From NCBI GenBank assembly GCA_023014485.1, contig JAJOZX010005779.1, positions 62,001 through 126,000 of the forward strand: 64,000 nucleotides of DNA, given 5' to 3'. The first letter of the stretch is position 1. Every line of letters starts with the position of its first letter. The notes under the pieces were generated by a model. The model saw nothing but the letters and a program-made list of their open reading frames with translations. It was not told the origin of the DNA and did no database searches. The stretch comes from Bathynomus jamesi (taxonomy: Eukaryota; Arthropoda; Malacostraca; Isopoda; Cirolanidae). Positions 21,881 through 33,226 of the stretch are shown here, in pieces. Both the position numbers and the translations under genes were made by a program.

Positions 21881-22603
21881 GGATAAAATGTGTTCCACTT
21901 TTGATGTGAGGCAGTCAAAGAGTTTTGGATAGTCAGTAAGCCGTAACGAGAGGATGTAGAATTGGGAAGATTCGAGTTCGGGAATACGAGAGCAAGTTAG
22001 GTCATTGCGTACATATACGCAACATTCAAATTTGTAATGAAAGTGAGTATAGAGAAAGTAGGAGGGTACAGAAAAGGAGTTGCCGTCAGTCATCTCAGAC
22101 CCCTACTGTATATAACCAGTCATTTCTCCGGTTTGCGATAGGTAATGTATCTCTTTTTGGCCGAAACCGGGTAAGCCCGTTCTTTCCTTGTCCACTGACT
22201 CGCTTCGCTTTTCACGTTTAAAGGACTCAGAATTTCTTTCGTGCGTTATCGTACAATAAATAATTTAATTTATCTTCCAATTATTTTTGTGCATTGTCCA
22301 CTGTAAACATTTAATTCTGGAATTTCAAGCAATAGTAACTGAACGCTGATCTATAATCAAGTGCATTTTCTTTGCTGTAGGTACCGTACTATGTTAATAA
22401 TTTTGATAATTTACTTTTGTTCATTAGAGGAAAATCCTGACAGCCTATTCCTTTTCCTTGTTTAATTTGTACGACAGTATCTTGTGACTTTTTTACAGAC
22501 TAATTAACTATTCCAATAATTATATCTGCAACCGACCAAAATTATAAATACCACAATCCATAAATACGGTGACTATAAATTGGTGACACTTGCCTCCCCC
22601 CCT

Positions 22604-22666
<63 letters not shown>

Positions 22667-22667
22667 A
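22604..22667. repeat. (CT)n then (AT)n microsatellite
   Basis: The (CT)n run passes into (AT)n and borders the first tRNA-like array on its left. Confidence 0.95.
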
Positions 22668-22942
22668 CCATTACACCACGGGCCTCACTCGAACAAATGC
22701 CGTAATTCCCCTACATACGCGCAAACCAATGCCCCCAAGGGTGGTTACCTCATTTTTTTCATTTGTTTCGTTCTCTCTCCTCATCTGGCGCGGAATATTC
22801 TCCTATACAAGCGTCGTTCTTTACGTTAATTATACTGCGTGTTTGCAGTTAAAATGTATATAATGTACGGCATGCTGGAGGTGCCCCCTTGGGGCATTGG
22901 TTTCTGCGCGTATGTAGGGGAATTACGACATTTGTTCGAGTG

Positions 22943-23014
22943 AGGCCTGGTGTAATGGTTATCATATCTGACAGGCAATCGGAAGATCCCGGGTTCGATT
23001 CCCGGGTGGTTACC
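22943..23014 (+). tRNA. tRNA-like head, unit 1
   Basis: It carries an A-box-like TGGTGTAATGG and a B box GGTTCGATTCC, and the T arm CCGGG-TTCGATT-CCCGG. This unit lacks two bases at the start (gcctggtg versus gcccgtggtg) and has an A in the anticodon loop where the others have C. A T6 run follows at 23018. The acceptor stem does not close, so I treat it as tRNA-like rather than a working tRNA. Confidence 0.5.
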
Positions 23015-23207
23015 TCATTTTTTCATTTGTTTCGTTCTCTCTCCTCATCTGGCGCGGAATATTCTCCTATACAAGCGTCGTTCTTTACGTTAATTATATT
23101 GCGTGTTTGCAGTTAAAATGCATATAATGTACGGCATGCGGGAGGTGCCCCCTTGGGGCATTGGTTTCTGCGCGTATGTAGGGGAATTACGGCATTTGTT
23201 CGAGTGA

Positions 23208-23280
23208 GGCCCGTGGTGTAATGGTTATCATATCTGACCGGCAATCGGAAGATCCCGGGTTCGATTCCCGGGTGGTTACC
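23208..23280 (+). tRNA. tRNA-like head, unit 2
   Basis: Same head with the anticodon stem TCTGA/TCGGA, loop CCGGCAA, and the perfect T arm. The formal anticodon is GGC with C instead of U at position 33. The downstream T-run is reduced to four T's (catattttc). Confidence 0.5.
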
Positions 23281-23462
23281 TCATATTTTCATTTGTTTCG
23301 TTCTCTCTCCTCATCTTGCGCGGAATATTCTCCTATACAAGCGTCCTTTACGTTAATTATACTGCGTGTTTGCAGTTAATAATGTACGGCATGCGAGAGG
23401 TGCCCCCTTGGGGCATTGGTTTCTGCGCGTATGTAGGGGAATTACGGCATTTGTTCGAGTGA

Positions 23463-23535
23463 GGCCCGTGGTGTAATGGTTATCATATCTGACCGGCAAT
23501 CGGAAGATCCCGGGTTCGATTCCCGGGTGGTTACC
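23463..23535 (+). tRNA. tRNA-like head, unit 3
   Basis: Identical in the head to unit 2; followed by T6. Confidence 0.5.
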
Positions 23536-23726
23536 TCATTTTTTCATTTGTTTCGTCTCTCTCCTCATCTTGCGCGGAATATTCTCCTATACAAGCGTCG
23601 TTCTTTACGTTAATTATATTGCGTGTTTGCAGTTAAAATGCATATAATGTACGGCATGCGGGAGATGCCCCCTTGGGCATTGGTTTCTGCGCGTATGTAG
23701 GGGAATTACGGCATTTGTTCGAGTGA

Positions 23727-23799
23727 GGCACGTGGTGTAATGGTTATCATATCTGACCGGCAATCGGAAGATCCCGGGTTCGATTCCCGGGTGGTTACC
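23727..23799 (+). tRNA. tRNA-like head, unit 4
   Basis: Head as unit 2 except gcacgtgg at the start; followed by T6. Confidence 0.5.
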
Positions 23800-23992
23800 T
23801 CATTTTTTCATTTGTTTCGTTCTCTCTCCTCATCTTGCGCGGAATATTCTCCTATACAAGCGTCGCTCTTTACGTTAATTATACTGCGTGTTTGCAGTTA
23901 AAATGTATATAATGTACGGCATGCGGGAGGTGCCCCCTTGGGGCATTGGTTTCTGCGCGTATGTAGGGGAATTACGGCATTTGTTCGAGTAA

Positions 23993-24065
23993 GGCCCGTG
24001 GTGTAATTGTTATCATATCTGACCGGCAATCGGAAGATCCCGGGTTCGATTCCCGGGTGGTTACC
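23993..24065 (+). tRNA. tRNA-like head, unit 5
   Basis: Head as unit 2 but the A box reads TGGTGTAATTG; followed by T6. Confidence 0.48.
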
Positions 24066-24256
24066 TCATTTTTTCATTTGTTTCGTTCTCTCTCCTCATT
24101 TGCGCGGATATTCTCCTATACAAGCGTCGTTCTTTACGTTAATTATACTGCGTGTTTGCAGTTAAAATGTATATAATGTACGGCATGCGGGAGGTGCCCC
24201 CCTCGGGCATTGGTTTCTGCGCGTATGTAGGGGAATTACGGCATTTGTTCGAGTAA

Positions 24257-24329
24257 GGCCCGTGGTGTAATGGTTATCATATCTGACCGGCAATCGGAAG
24301 ATCCCGGGTTCGATTCCCGGGTGGTTACC
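24257..24329 (+). tRNA. tRNA-like head, unit 6
   Basis: Head identical to unit 2; followed by T6. It is the last head before the (AT)n border. Confidence 0.5.
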
Positions 24330-24669
24330 TCATTTTTTCATTTGTTTCGTTCTCTCTCTTCATCTTGCGCGGAATATTCTCCTATACAGCGTCGTTCTTT
24401 ACGAATATATATATATATATATTATGCTTCGACCGGTAGTTGTATTTTTTTGTTTCTAAGAATAAAAAAAAGAGGGCGTTTTCCAATAGAAACTTCCCAG
24501 CTGCTCGAGAAGTTAAGTGTGTGTTCGCGATTTATCCCGACGTTTCTAGAAATTTTAACCATCGCGGCGTCATTTCCTGATTTCGCAAGTTGTGAATCAG
24601 TTCAACAGTGTGTAATAATTTTTTTGTAAATTTATTACTACTGGTATAAATTTATTTGCTTTTGCTTTA

Positions 24670-24900
24670 GTGAGAGTGACAATGCCAAGCATTGTGTGGA
24701 AGTTCTTCACTGCTTCAAGCACTAATGGAAAACAGGCGATCTGCAATTTGTGCCGTGTCTCTGTCTCTCGTGGAGGAACAAGCGCAAGTACCTTCTCTAC
24801 ATCGAACCTGAGGAGTCGCCTTATCAACAAGCACAAGACTGAGTTTGATGAAGCCAATAAGAGTCAATGTACAACTTCTGCTACTAATTCTGGTGAGTAG
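24670..24900 (+). pseudogene. BED zinc-finger fragment (hAT transposase-like N-terminus)
   Basis: The frame reads VWKFFTASSTNGKQAICNLC, SVSRGG, STSNLRSRLINKHKTEF. The CxxC...HxxxxH-type spacing and the leading VWKFF are those of a BED finger, which opens many hAT transposases and ZBED genes. A GTGAGT splice-donor-like sequence follows at 24892, so it could be an exon. No RNase H core is found downstream, so I call it a fragment. Confidence 0.65.
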
Positions 24901-24949
24901 ATTCATGAAAATCTGTAAAGTGATTCTTCAAACATGCTCAGAGAGAATT

Positions 24950-25590
24950 CGCAGTTGTTCAAAGCCCCAACATCCTAGTGGCTCTAAAAATGATGAATTT
25001 AATAAAAACTAGTACAGTTCCCGCCGCTTCGCTGACGGTTAGACAGGCTAAACTACGAAAAAAGAACCCAGCCGTGAAAATTTTGAGCTTCACATTGTGT
25101 CAACATTTCTGAATCTGGTATCTCCCAAAACCTCCTCACCCCCATTCATACAACTTGGGGCTAACCCGCTCCCCCATTACCCCCACCACCCTCCCCATTA
25201 CCCCACCCATCCCCATTACCCCCCACCCCCACCCTTCCCCCATTGCTAAACTACAGAAAGAACACAGTCATGAAAATCTTGAGCTTCATTGTGTCAACAT
25301 TTCTGAATCTGGTATCTCCCAAACCTCCTCATCCCCATTCATACAACTTGGGGGCTAACCCCCTCCCCCATTACCCCCACCCATCCCCCATTACCCCCCC
25401 CCCCCCTTCCCCCATTGCTAAACTACAGAAAAGAACACAGTCATGAAAATCTTGAGCTTCACATTGCCGCCCGTAATACAATTTCTGAATTTTTTTTACA
25501 ATTTCTGAATTTTTTTCTCACAATTTCTGAAAGTGTGACGGACAGACGGACAGACGGACAGCTCTCTTATTATATTATATAGATTTAGGA
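24950..25590. repeat. C-rich tandem repeat of about 180 bp
   Basis: Two full units and part of a third share GCTTCACATTGTGTCAACAT, TTCTGAATCTGGTATCTCCC, TCATACAACTTGGGG and long CCCCCATTACCCC runs, then TTGCTAAACTACAGAAA. The end has GACGGACAGACGGACAGC followed by TATTATATAGAT, an ending I have seen in repeats but cannot assign to a class. Confidence 0.7.
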
Positions 25591-25927
25591 AGTCTAAATA
25601 TTTGTTGTTTTTAATGTATGTTTTGGGTCCCTAAGTCTTAGCCTGCCCATGGCCCCCAAAAGTTGCTAAGATGTTGCTATATATATAAAAAGTTGCTATA
25701 TATATAAAGTTTGATTTCAAGTTTCAACATGATTTACGAATTTATTGTAATATCAAAGTCTCCGTGAAATTGTCGTTTTCTATTTGTTTATAATTTCCCC
25801 CAATCAGAATTAAGATACAACTAAAGTAAATTTAATTCTCTTTGTTAACTTACTTAGCTTCTATTTATTAAAAAATATTAAATATATAAAACTTTACATA
25901 TAAATATTTCTGTATTAAAATTATTTT

Positions 25928-25984
<57 letters not shown>

Positions 25985-26650
25985 GTTAAACACAGACCGT
26001 GCATGGAACAAGGAACTCTTCTGGGAAAATTAAATCCACTATAGTCCGAATAAGTAATGGTAAATGACAAATACCATAGTTTTTCTTTTTCATGATGTTA
26101 GCCCGACGTGGGCAACGGGTCTCTCGCAAAGAGATCCCATAAATATAGCTTCCCTCACCAGCTATCTGCAAAGAACAGGATCCAGCTTTGGGACATGGAT
26201 CTAGGGTTTAAAGCAAGCCTAGACCCCCTACATTCAGAACCTCTATATAAGTAAAAGACTCGTTGCATTCACGTCGGATTGAATAAATCAAAGAAAAAGG
26301 GGGTAACTATTGTATTTTTAGCCAAAAAAAAACAAAACTTAAACCTCAACCGGGACATTGAGCGTCCACTTTTCAAGGCACGTAACACGTCCGTTTAATA
26401 TACACAAACTCAGAATGGTTCCCTGAGAAAATTATATGTTAAACACAGACCGTGCATGGAACAAGGAACTCTTCTGGGAAAATTAAATCCACTATAGTCC
26501 GAATAAGTAATGGTAAATGACAAATACCATAGTTTTTCTTTTTCATGATGTTAGCCCGACGTGGGCAACGGGTCTCTCGCAAAGAGATCCCATAAATATA
26601 GCTTCCCTCACCAGCTATCTGCAAAGCAGACAGGATCCAGCTTTTTTTGC
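25985..26650 (+). repeat. Direct repeats of about 210 bp around 240 bp (LTR-like)
   Basis: The copies at 25985-26195 and 26437-26648 begin TGTTAAACACAGACCGTGC and are almost identical, diverging only near gcaaag(c/a)(a)gacagg. The sequence after the first copy has TATATAAG at about 26244 and AATAAA at about 26282, as in an LTR promoter and polyadenylation region. It may be a solo LTR with a partial tandem duplicate, or a miniature terminal-repeat element. No coding is present. It starts directly at an (AT)n block (25930-25984). Confidence 0.6.
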
Positions 26651-26917
26651 AGACAAGAATTTATTCACACTTGTATAAAAATAGTTCAGTCAACCTTTAA
26701 AAAAAGTTCCTATTCCCTAAAAACAGTTTTCTATAGTCAGCTCACTCAGCTGTCACGTGAGTACCTCGGTTCAGTGTAGCTGTCGCTCTCGTAGCAGGTG
26801 GGTGTTCTGTTGTTGGCGTTACTCAGATAGTCTAAACTATATTTCTTATATATTTTGAATTTCTGTATTGTGTTGCCCTAAGTTTGCCATGTACTATTAA
26901 CTGAAATTAACGTATAA

Positions 26918-29207
26918 TTGATATTAGCTCTTTCTTTTTCAGATTTGTATACTTTCAAAATGTCTCGAGTTTGTGCAAAATCAACCAGGGCCTCAACTGA
27001 GTGCCCCATGTTTGGTATGGGGGAAGATTTGTGGCACAGGAATCTTCCTACATACGAAGGAGTTTTTAAATATTACTTGTTTGTAAGAAACGATTTGAAA
27101 CAGAATACTAATAAAGATCCTTCAATATCTCAAATATTAGAACAAGTTGTTGATAAATTGAAAACAATTTGGGAAAGTGCTTCCGTCCCAATTCTGTCAG
27201 ACAGGCGAATTGAAACAATGTTCAGAAGCTACCACGAAAAGTATCGTGTCATTATGAAGCCATACCAAAGCAGAAAAAATTCTGAAGCTTACAAAGCAAA
27301 GATTGATATGTTCAAAAAAGAAGCACACACGAAACTTTTTGACATTGCAGCGTGCAAGTGCAAAGTACTAACACAATGTTCTTGTCCCAAAGAAAAAACG
27401 GTTCCAAAGGAAGAAGTGACGTTCCTCTTAGATCAAAGGAGTGAAAGAAAACTGTTTATTGATAGAGTAGATATTACACTCTCAAAGAAAAAAGCATCTA
27501 CGTTGCTAAGAAAGCAAAAAGAAGCTGTGAGGCTCACCAAAGAATCTTCACAGGAGAAATTGCAGGATACAAATATTGAATTATCATCATCGACATCAAA
27601 TAGTGAAAGTGAATCTGGTGAAATATCAGACGATACATTTCCAGAGCCAGTTAGCTCGAAGAGAAAGCTCGAACAACCTGAAGAACAATTATTCAAGAAA
27701 AGGAAAACTACAAATCTACCTTCAGTGGCTACTGCTTGTGACAGGACTGCAGTTTCAGATCGAGCTGCAGCATTCATTGTTAGTGCAGTATTGCAAGATA
27801 TTGGAGAAGTTTCTATTGACAATACATCTGAAGTAGTGGATAGGAGTAAAATCAGAAGAGAAAGACAAAAGAAGAGATCAGAAATTATGAAAGATCAAAA
27901 TCAGGTCCCAATCAGAGGAATCTATTTTGATGGTCGAAAAGATTCTACACTCTTCCAAGAAAAAAAAAGAGTCCAAAGTATATCAGAAGAAGGTAACAGA
28001 AGAACATATCACTTTAGTGAGAGAACCTGGTTCAGATTATTTGGGCCATTATTCTGTGAATTCTGGATCAGCTGAAGAAATATGTAAAGGAATGTTTGAG
28101 TATATTGGAAATAATGACATGAACCTGGAAAACCTTGTTGCCATTGGATGCGATGGTGCAGCAGTCAACACTGGAGAAAAGGGAGGCGTTATAAGGCTTA
28201 TAGAATTGAAGCTGAAGAAGCCAGTTCAACATTTAGTGTGCCAGCTCCATGCCAAAGAATTGCCATTACGCCATTTAGTTGCAAAGCTGGATGGAAAAAC
28301 ATCTGGCCCCCGCGGATTCACCGGTCCTATTGGCAGGGAATTAGAGAACTGTGAGAGTCTTCCTATTGTCGAGTTTGAAAGGATTGATGCTGAGGAACCA
28401 ACTGTAGACTGTGAAGATCTTAGCACCGACCAAAAATATCTAATTGATATTCATCAGGCCATAACAAAGGGATATTGCTCTCCAGATCTTGCTCATCGTA
28501 GTCCAGGCAAAATGGCACATTCACGATGGCTGACTACAGCAAATCGTTTGCTTCGTCTATACGTTTCAACTGTAAGTCCATCTGAGAACCTCATGAACAT
28601 TGCTTCTTTTATAATGAAGGTCTACATCTCAATGTGGTTTTCTATTAAGCAAAGTACGTCTTTTGTCAATGGCTCAAAACATGTTTTCAAAACTATTGAA
28701 CTAACAAGAACACTGAATGACGAAGTAAAGGATATTGTAAAACCTGTCATACAAAGAAATGCATTTTTTGCAAATCCAGAAAAATATTCTAGCATCAATG
28801 ATTCATGATGACCGCAGCGCCATAAGAGAATTAGCGTGGAGGCGAATAAAGAAAGCAAGGCAAACAAACAAGGAAAAAGTTGTGAGGCGTTTCACAGTAC
28901 CTGTTATTCAATTTGAAGCTACTGATTATACTGATTTAATTAATTGGCAAAAATGCATTGTCACTGAACCACCTGTGACAAGACACCTGACAGAAAATGA
29001 GATTGAAAATTCATAGAAAACAAGAGTACCCCTCCATTCGAGAAATTCCCTTGTCATACACAAGTAGTAGAAAGAATGGTAAAATTAGTGACTGAAGCAT
29101 CATCAAAAGTATTTGGATTGAACGCGCGAGATGGCTTCATAAGATCAACACTTCAGTCACGTAAAAAAATGCCATCATTCGAAAGTAAAGCTGAATATAA
29201 AGTTTAA
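26918..29207 (+). pseudogene. Transposase-like or domesticated gene of unrecognised family, frameshifted
   Basis: The first frame runs from 26918, with a likely start at MSRVCAKS (26959), just after an acceptor-like ctttctttttcag, which suggests an upstream noncoding exon. The N-terminal 270 residues have a Cys-rich patch (AACKCKVLTQCSCP) and an acidic, Ser-rich linker ending in SSKRKLEQPEEQLFKKRK, a possible nuclear signal. A frameshift in the A run at 27961-27970 leads into a second frame with DYLGHYSVNSGSAEEI, AIGCDGAAVNTGEKGGVIRL, VCQLHAKELPLRHLV and HSRWLTTANRLLRLYV, which resembles an RNase H-fold transposase core (DGAxxNTG). Further frame changes occur near 28780 and 29015. The C-terminus (PFEKFPCHTQVVERMVKLV) ends at 29207. 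I know this only as a type of uncharacterised arthropod protein. No inverted repeats are evident around it. Confidence 0.68.
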
Positions 29208-29618
29208 ATAAAACGTTAATAGAAAAAAACATGCGCAAGGATGGGTGGTTGGGAGGGCATGGGTGGAGCTCGACACGCAGCCACCTCCTCGTGGTGAGTT
29301 CTGGATTATTTAGATCATTAATCAAAAGAACATTGATCTAAATAAACTAAGAGCTGCGTAATTCAGTAACTATTTTCATAATTGGAACACTTAATATATA
29401 ATAATAACAAGTAAGTTTCAGTTATTGTACTAATGCAGAATATAAGAAAATCATTATATTTTACTTTTTTCGACGGCTTTGTGGCACCTGAAGATATAAT
29501 TTCGCAGGACTAATATTTATGCACAGACATTATCTATAGCACCCACATATTTTCCGCACTAGCCATATTTGAATTTCGAAATAAAATTTAAAAACCTCAT
29601 TTTCGATCCGCCCTACAA
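29208..29618. other. Spacer between the gene and the CR1 array
   Basis: AT-rich sequence with a short palindrome (cacctcctcgtggtg, 29282-29296). No gene is recognised. Confidence 0.5.
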
Positions 29619-30168
29619 TGTACAGTGAGAGCACAATCTCCTTGTTCCGAAATTGAAATTGCCTCCTGATATAACCCAATAGTTTCTGGGCTTTCTTTTC
29701 CACCTCTACACACTGTTTCGTAAACTTAAGGTCACTCCTAATTAGCACACCCAAGTCCTTTTCTAATCAGTCACCTCGATATTACTACCCAACATCGAGC
29801 AGTCCGACTTGGGATTGGCGTAGCCAATGTGCATCACTTTGCATTTACCCAAGTTAAACGGCATTTGCCATTTTTCGGACCACTCTCCTATCCTACCTAG
29901 GTCCGCACGCAGTTCCTCGATCGCTTCGGGCGTCCCAACATTGGCCCCAAGCTTGGTGTCATCAGCGAATTTGGCGATCCGACTGACGATGCCACCGTCG
30001 ATATCATTTATGTAAATGATAAACAACAGTGGCCCCAAAACGGAACCCTGAGGAACCCCACTAGTGACCGAGGCCCAACCCGATCTAGCCCCTTTAATTA
30101 CCACCCTCTGCCGCCTATTCCTCAGCCAGTTTTCAATCCACCTACCTATTTCCCCACCGATACCCAGC
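29619..30168 (-). pseudogene. CR1-like RT, partial unit 0
   Basis: The minus strand shows VTSGVPQGSVLGPLLFIIYI, KFADDTKLGANV, and LIRSDLKFTKQCVEVEKKAQ. It begins (right end) at the same ccgatacccagc base where units 1 and 2 also stop. It lacks the C-terminal part and 3' end found in the other units and has a one-base loss near 29765. Confidence 0.85.
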
Positions 30169-31700
30169 AGAGAGAGAGAGAGAGAGTTACAAGGAGTTAC
30201 AAGGAAAAGAAGGACCTCAAAAGGCCTTGCGGCCCATACCGAGGAGGTACCAATGGCAAAGGGTGCCAGGGAAAATTTTGTAAAAGTTTATTTTTCTTTC
30301 AACTATCCTAGCAGTAGTAGAAAACTGGATAGAAAAGTAGAAGGCTCTCTCCCCACCCTCCGCTCCCTCCCTGCCAGAGGCATGTACGGAAAAAGGTTGA
30401 AGAAAATACCTTGACCCTGGAAAAGTAGCCAAGGACATTTTACAGGAAAGTGGAGAATATATAAATAGCTCTATATTTAGCTTGCTCACAGAGACACCGT
30501 GCAAGCGATCTCCTGCAGAGTTTTCTTATGTTTTAGTCTTAAACTATGACAGTATTTTGTACTTTGTCTAGCCTATTTTTAAACACATTTACACTTTGAC
30601 TGGAAACAATCTCTGAGGGAAGTTGGTTCCAGATATTAACTATTTTATAGGAAAAGAAATTTCCGCAGACTGAGGTCCTAAATGTCTTTACACACTCAAA
30701 TAGTGTGCAAGATTTCGTCTACCCTTTTCTTGAACTGATCCACAGAGGAACTGTTCACAACTTCCGAAGGTAACCTGTTCCATGTGTCACAGATCTTATA
30801 CGTAAAGTAATTCCCACACACACTAGTCCTAAACCGTTTCAAATCCAACTTCCAACCATTGTTTCGAGTTGGGTTATCATTTAAACTAAACATACTTCTA
30901 AAATCGACATCGTTGAACCCGCGTAAGAGCTTGAAAACCTCGATCAGTTGACCGCGCAGCCTCCGAGTTTCAAGCGAAAACAAGTTCAGGGCGCGTAACC
31001 GTCGATTGTAGCCCATATGCCTAACGGAAGGGATTAACTTTGTGGCCCTCGCCTGCACTCGCTCCAGCCTCTCAATATCTTTCCTGAGGGTGGGCGACCA
31101 GAACTGCACAGCATACTCCATTACTCCAGGTGCGGCCGAACAAGGGAATTGTACAGTGAGAGCACACTCTCCTTGTTCCGAAACTGAAATTGCCTCCTGA
31201 TATAACCCAATAGTTTCTGGGCTTTCTTTTCCACCTCTACACACTGTTTCGTAAACTTAAGGTCGCTCCTAATTAGCACACCCAAGTCCTTTTCTAAATC
31301 AGTCACCTCGATATTACTACCCAACATCGAGTAGTCCGACTTGGGATTGGCGTAGCCAATGTGCATCACTTTGCATTTACCCAAGTTAAACGGTATTTGC
31401 CATTTTTCGGACCACTCTCCTATCCTACCTAGGTCCGCACGCAGTTCCTCGATCGCTTCGGGCGTCCCAACATTGGCCCCAAGCTTGGTGTCATCAGCGA
31501 ATTTGGCGATCCGACTGACGATGCCACCGTCGATATCATTTATGTAAATTATAAACAACAGTGGCCCCAAAACGGAACCCTGAGGAACCCCACTAGTGAC
31601 CGAGGCCCAACCCGATCTAGCCCCTTTAATTACCACCCTCTGCCGCCTTTTCCTCAGCCAGTTTTCAATCCACCTACCTATTTCCCCACCGATACCCAGC
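30169..31700 (-). pseudogene. CR1-like RT unit 1
   Basis: The minus strand carries the RT second half (SGVPQGSVLGPL, FADDTKLG, KDLGVLI) and the C-terminal region (RLERVQARATKLIP, LFSLETRRLRGQLIEVFKLL, CDTWNRLPSEVVNSSSVDQF). An extra TAATGGAG at about 31123-31130 creates a stop after LVRPHLE and shifts the frame. The 3' noncoding part (30169-30695) ends in (GA)n. Confidence 0.88.
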
Positions 31701-33226
31701 AGAGAGAGAGAGAGAGAGTTACAACGAGTTACAAGGAAAAGAAGTACCTCAAAAGGCCTTGCGGCCCATACCGAGGAGGTACCAATGGCAAAGGGTGCCA
31801 GGGAAAATTTTGTAAAAGTTTATTTTTCAACTATCCTAGCAGTAGTAGAAAACTGGATAGAAAAGTAGAAGGCTCTCTCCCCACCCTCTGCTCCCTCCCT
31901 GCCAGAGGCATGTACGGAAAAAGGTTGAAGAAAATACCTTGACCCTGGAAAAGTAGCCAAGGACATTTTACAGGAAAGTGGAGAATATATAAATAGCTAT
32001 ATATTTAGCTTGCTCACAGAGACACCGTGCAAGCGATCTCCTGCAGAGTTTTCTTATGTTTTAGTCTTAAACTATGAGTATTCAGTACTTTGTCTAGCCT
32101 ATTTTTAAACACATTTACACTTTGACTGGAAACAATCTCTGAGGGAAGTTGGTTCCAGATATTAACTATTTTATAGGAAAAGAAATTTCCGCAGACTGAG
32201 GTCCTAAATGTCTTTACACACTCAAATAGTGTGCAAGATTTCGTCTACCCTTTTCTTGAACTGATCCACAGAGGAACTGTTCACAACTTCCGAAGGTAAC
32301 CTGTTCCATGTGTCACAGATCTTATACGTAAAGTAATTCCCACACACACTAGTCCTAAACCGTTTCAAATCCAACTTCCAACCATTGTTTCGAGTTGGGT
32401 TATCATTTAAACTAAACATACTTCTAAAATCGACATCGTTGAACCCGCGTAAGAGCTTGAAAACCTCGATCAGTTGACCGCGCAGCCTCCGAGTTTCAAG
32501 CGAAAACAAGTTCAAGGCGCGTAACCGTCGATTGTAGCCCATATGCCTAACGGAAGGGATTAACTTTGTGGCCCTCGCCTGCACTCGCTCCAGCCTCTCA
32601 ATATCTTTCCTGAGGGTGGGCGACCAGAACTGCCCAGCATACTCCATTACTCCAGGTGCGGCCGAACAAGGGAATTGTACAGTGAGAGCACACTCTCCTT
32701 GTTCCGAAACTGAAATTGCCTCCTGATATAACCCAATAGTTTCTGGGCTTTCTTTTCCACCTCTACACACTGTTTCGTAAACTTAAGGTCGCTCCTAATT
32801 AGCACACCCAAGTCCTTTTCTAAATCAGTCACCTCGATATTACTACCCAACATCGAGTAGTCCGACTTGGGATTAGCGTAGCCAATGTGCATCACTTTGC
32901 ATTTACCCAAGTTAAACGGTATTTGCCATTTTTCGGACCACTCTCCTATCCTACCTAGGTCCGCACGCAGTTCCTCGATCGCTTCGGGCGTCCCAACATT
33001 GGCCCCAAGCTTGGTGTCATCAGCGAATTTGGCGATCCGACTGACGATGCCACCGTCGATATCATTTATGTAAATTATAAACAACAGTGGCCCCAAAACG
33101 GAACCCTGAGGAACCCCACTAGTGACCGAGGCCCAACCCGATCTAGCCCCTTTAATTACCACCCTCTGCCGCCTTTTCCTCAGCCAGTTTTCAATCCACC
33201 TACCTATTTCCCCACCGATACCCAGC
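31701..33226 (-). pseudogene. CR1-like RT unit 2
   Basis: Nearly identical to unit 1, with the same truncation point and the same 8-bp lesion (near 32649). It has a small deletion in its 3' noncoding part near 31829 (tttttcaactat). Confidence 0.88.

Larger units (their letters stand above)
22668..24405 (+). repeat. Tandem array of tRNA-like units, about 264 bp period
   Basis: Six direct units follow an inverted partial unit (22668-22737). Each unit has a 72-73-nt tRNA-like head, then a T-run, CATTTGTTTCGTTCTCTCTC, GCGGAATATTCTCCTATAC, AAGCGTCGTTCTTTACG, a spacer with GTACGGCATGCGGGAGGTGC, and GTAGGGGAATTACGGCATTT before the next head. Head starts are near 22943, 23208, 23463, 23727, 23993 and 24257. 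The array ends TTTACG-(AT)n at about 24400. Units differ from one another by few bases. Confidence 0.93.

Noticed and set aside
22943..24329. Calling the six heads functional tRNA genes
   Set aside because: The 5' end does not pair with the 3' end as an acceptor stem and position 33 is C; I annotate them only as tRNA-like.
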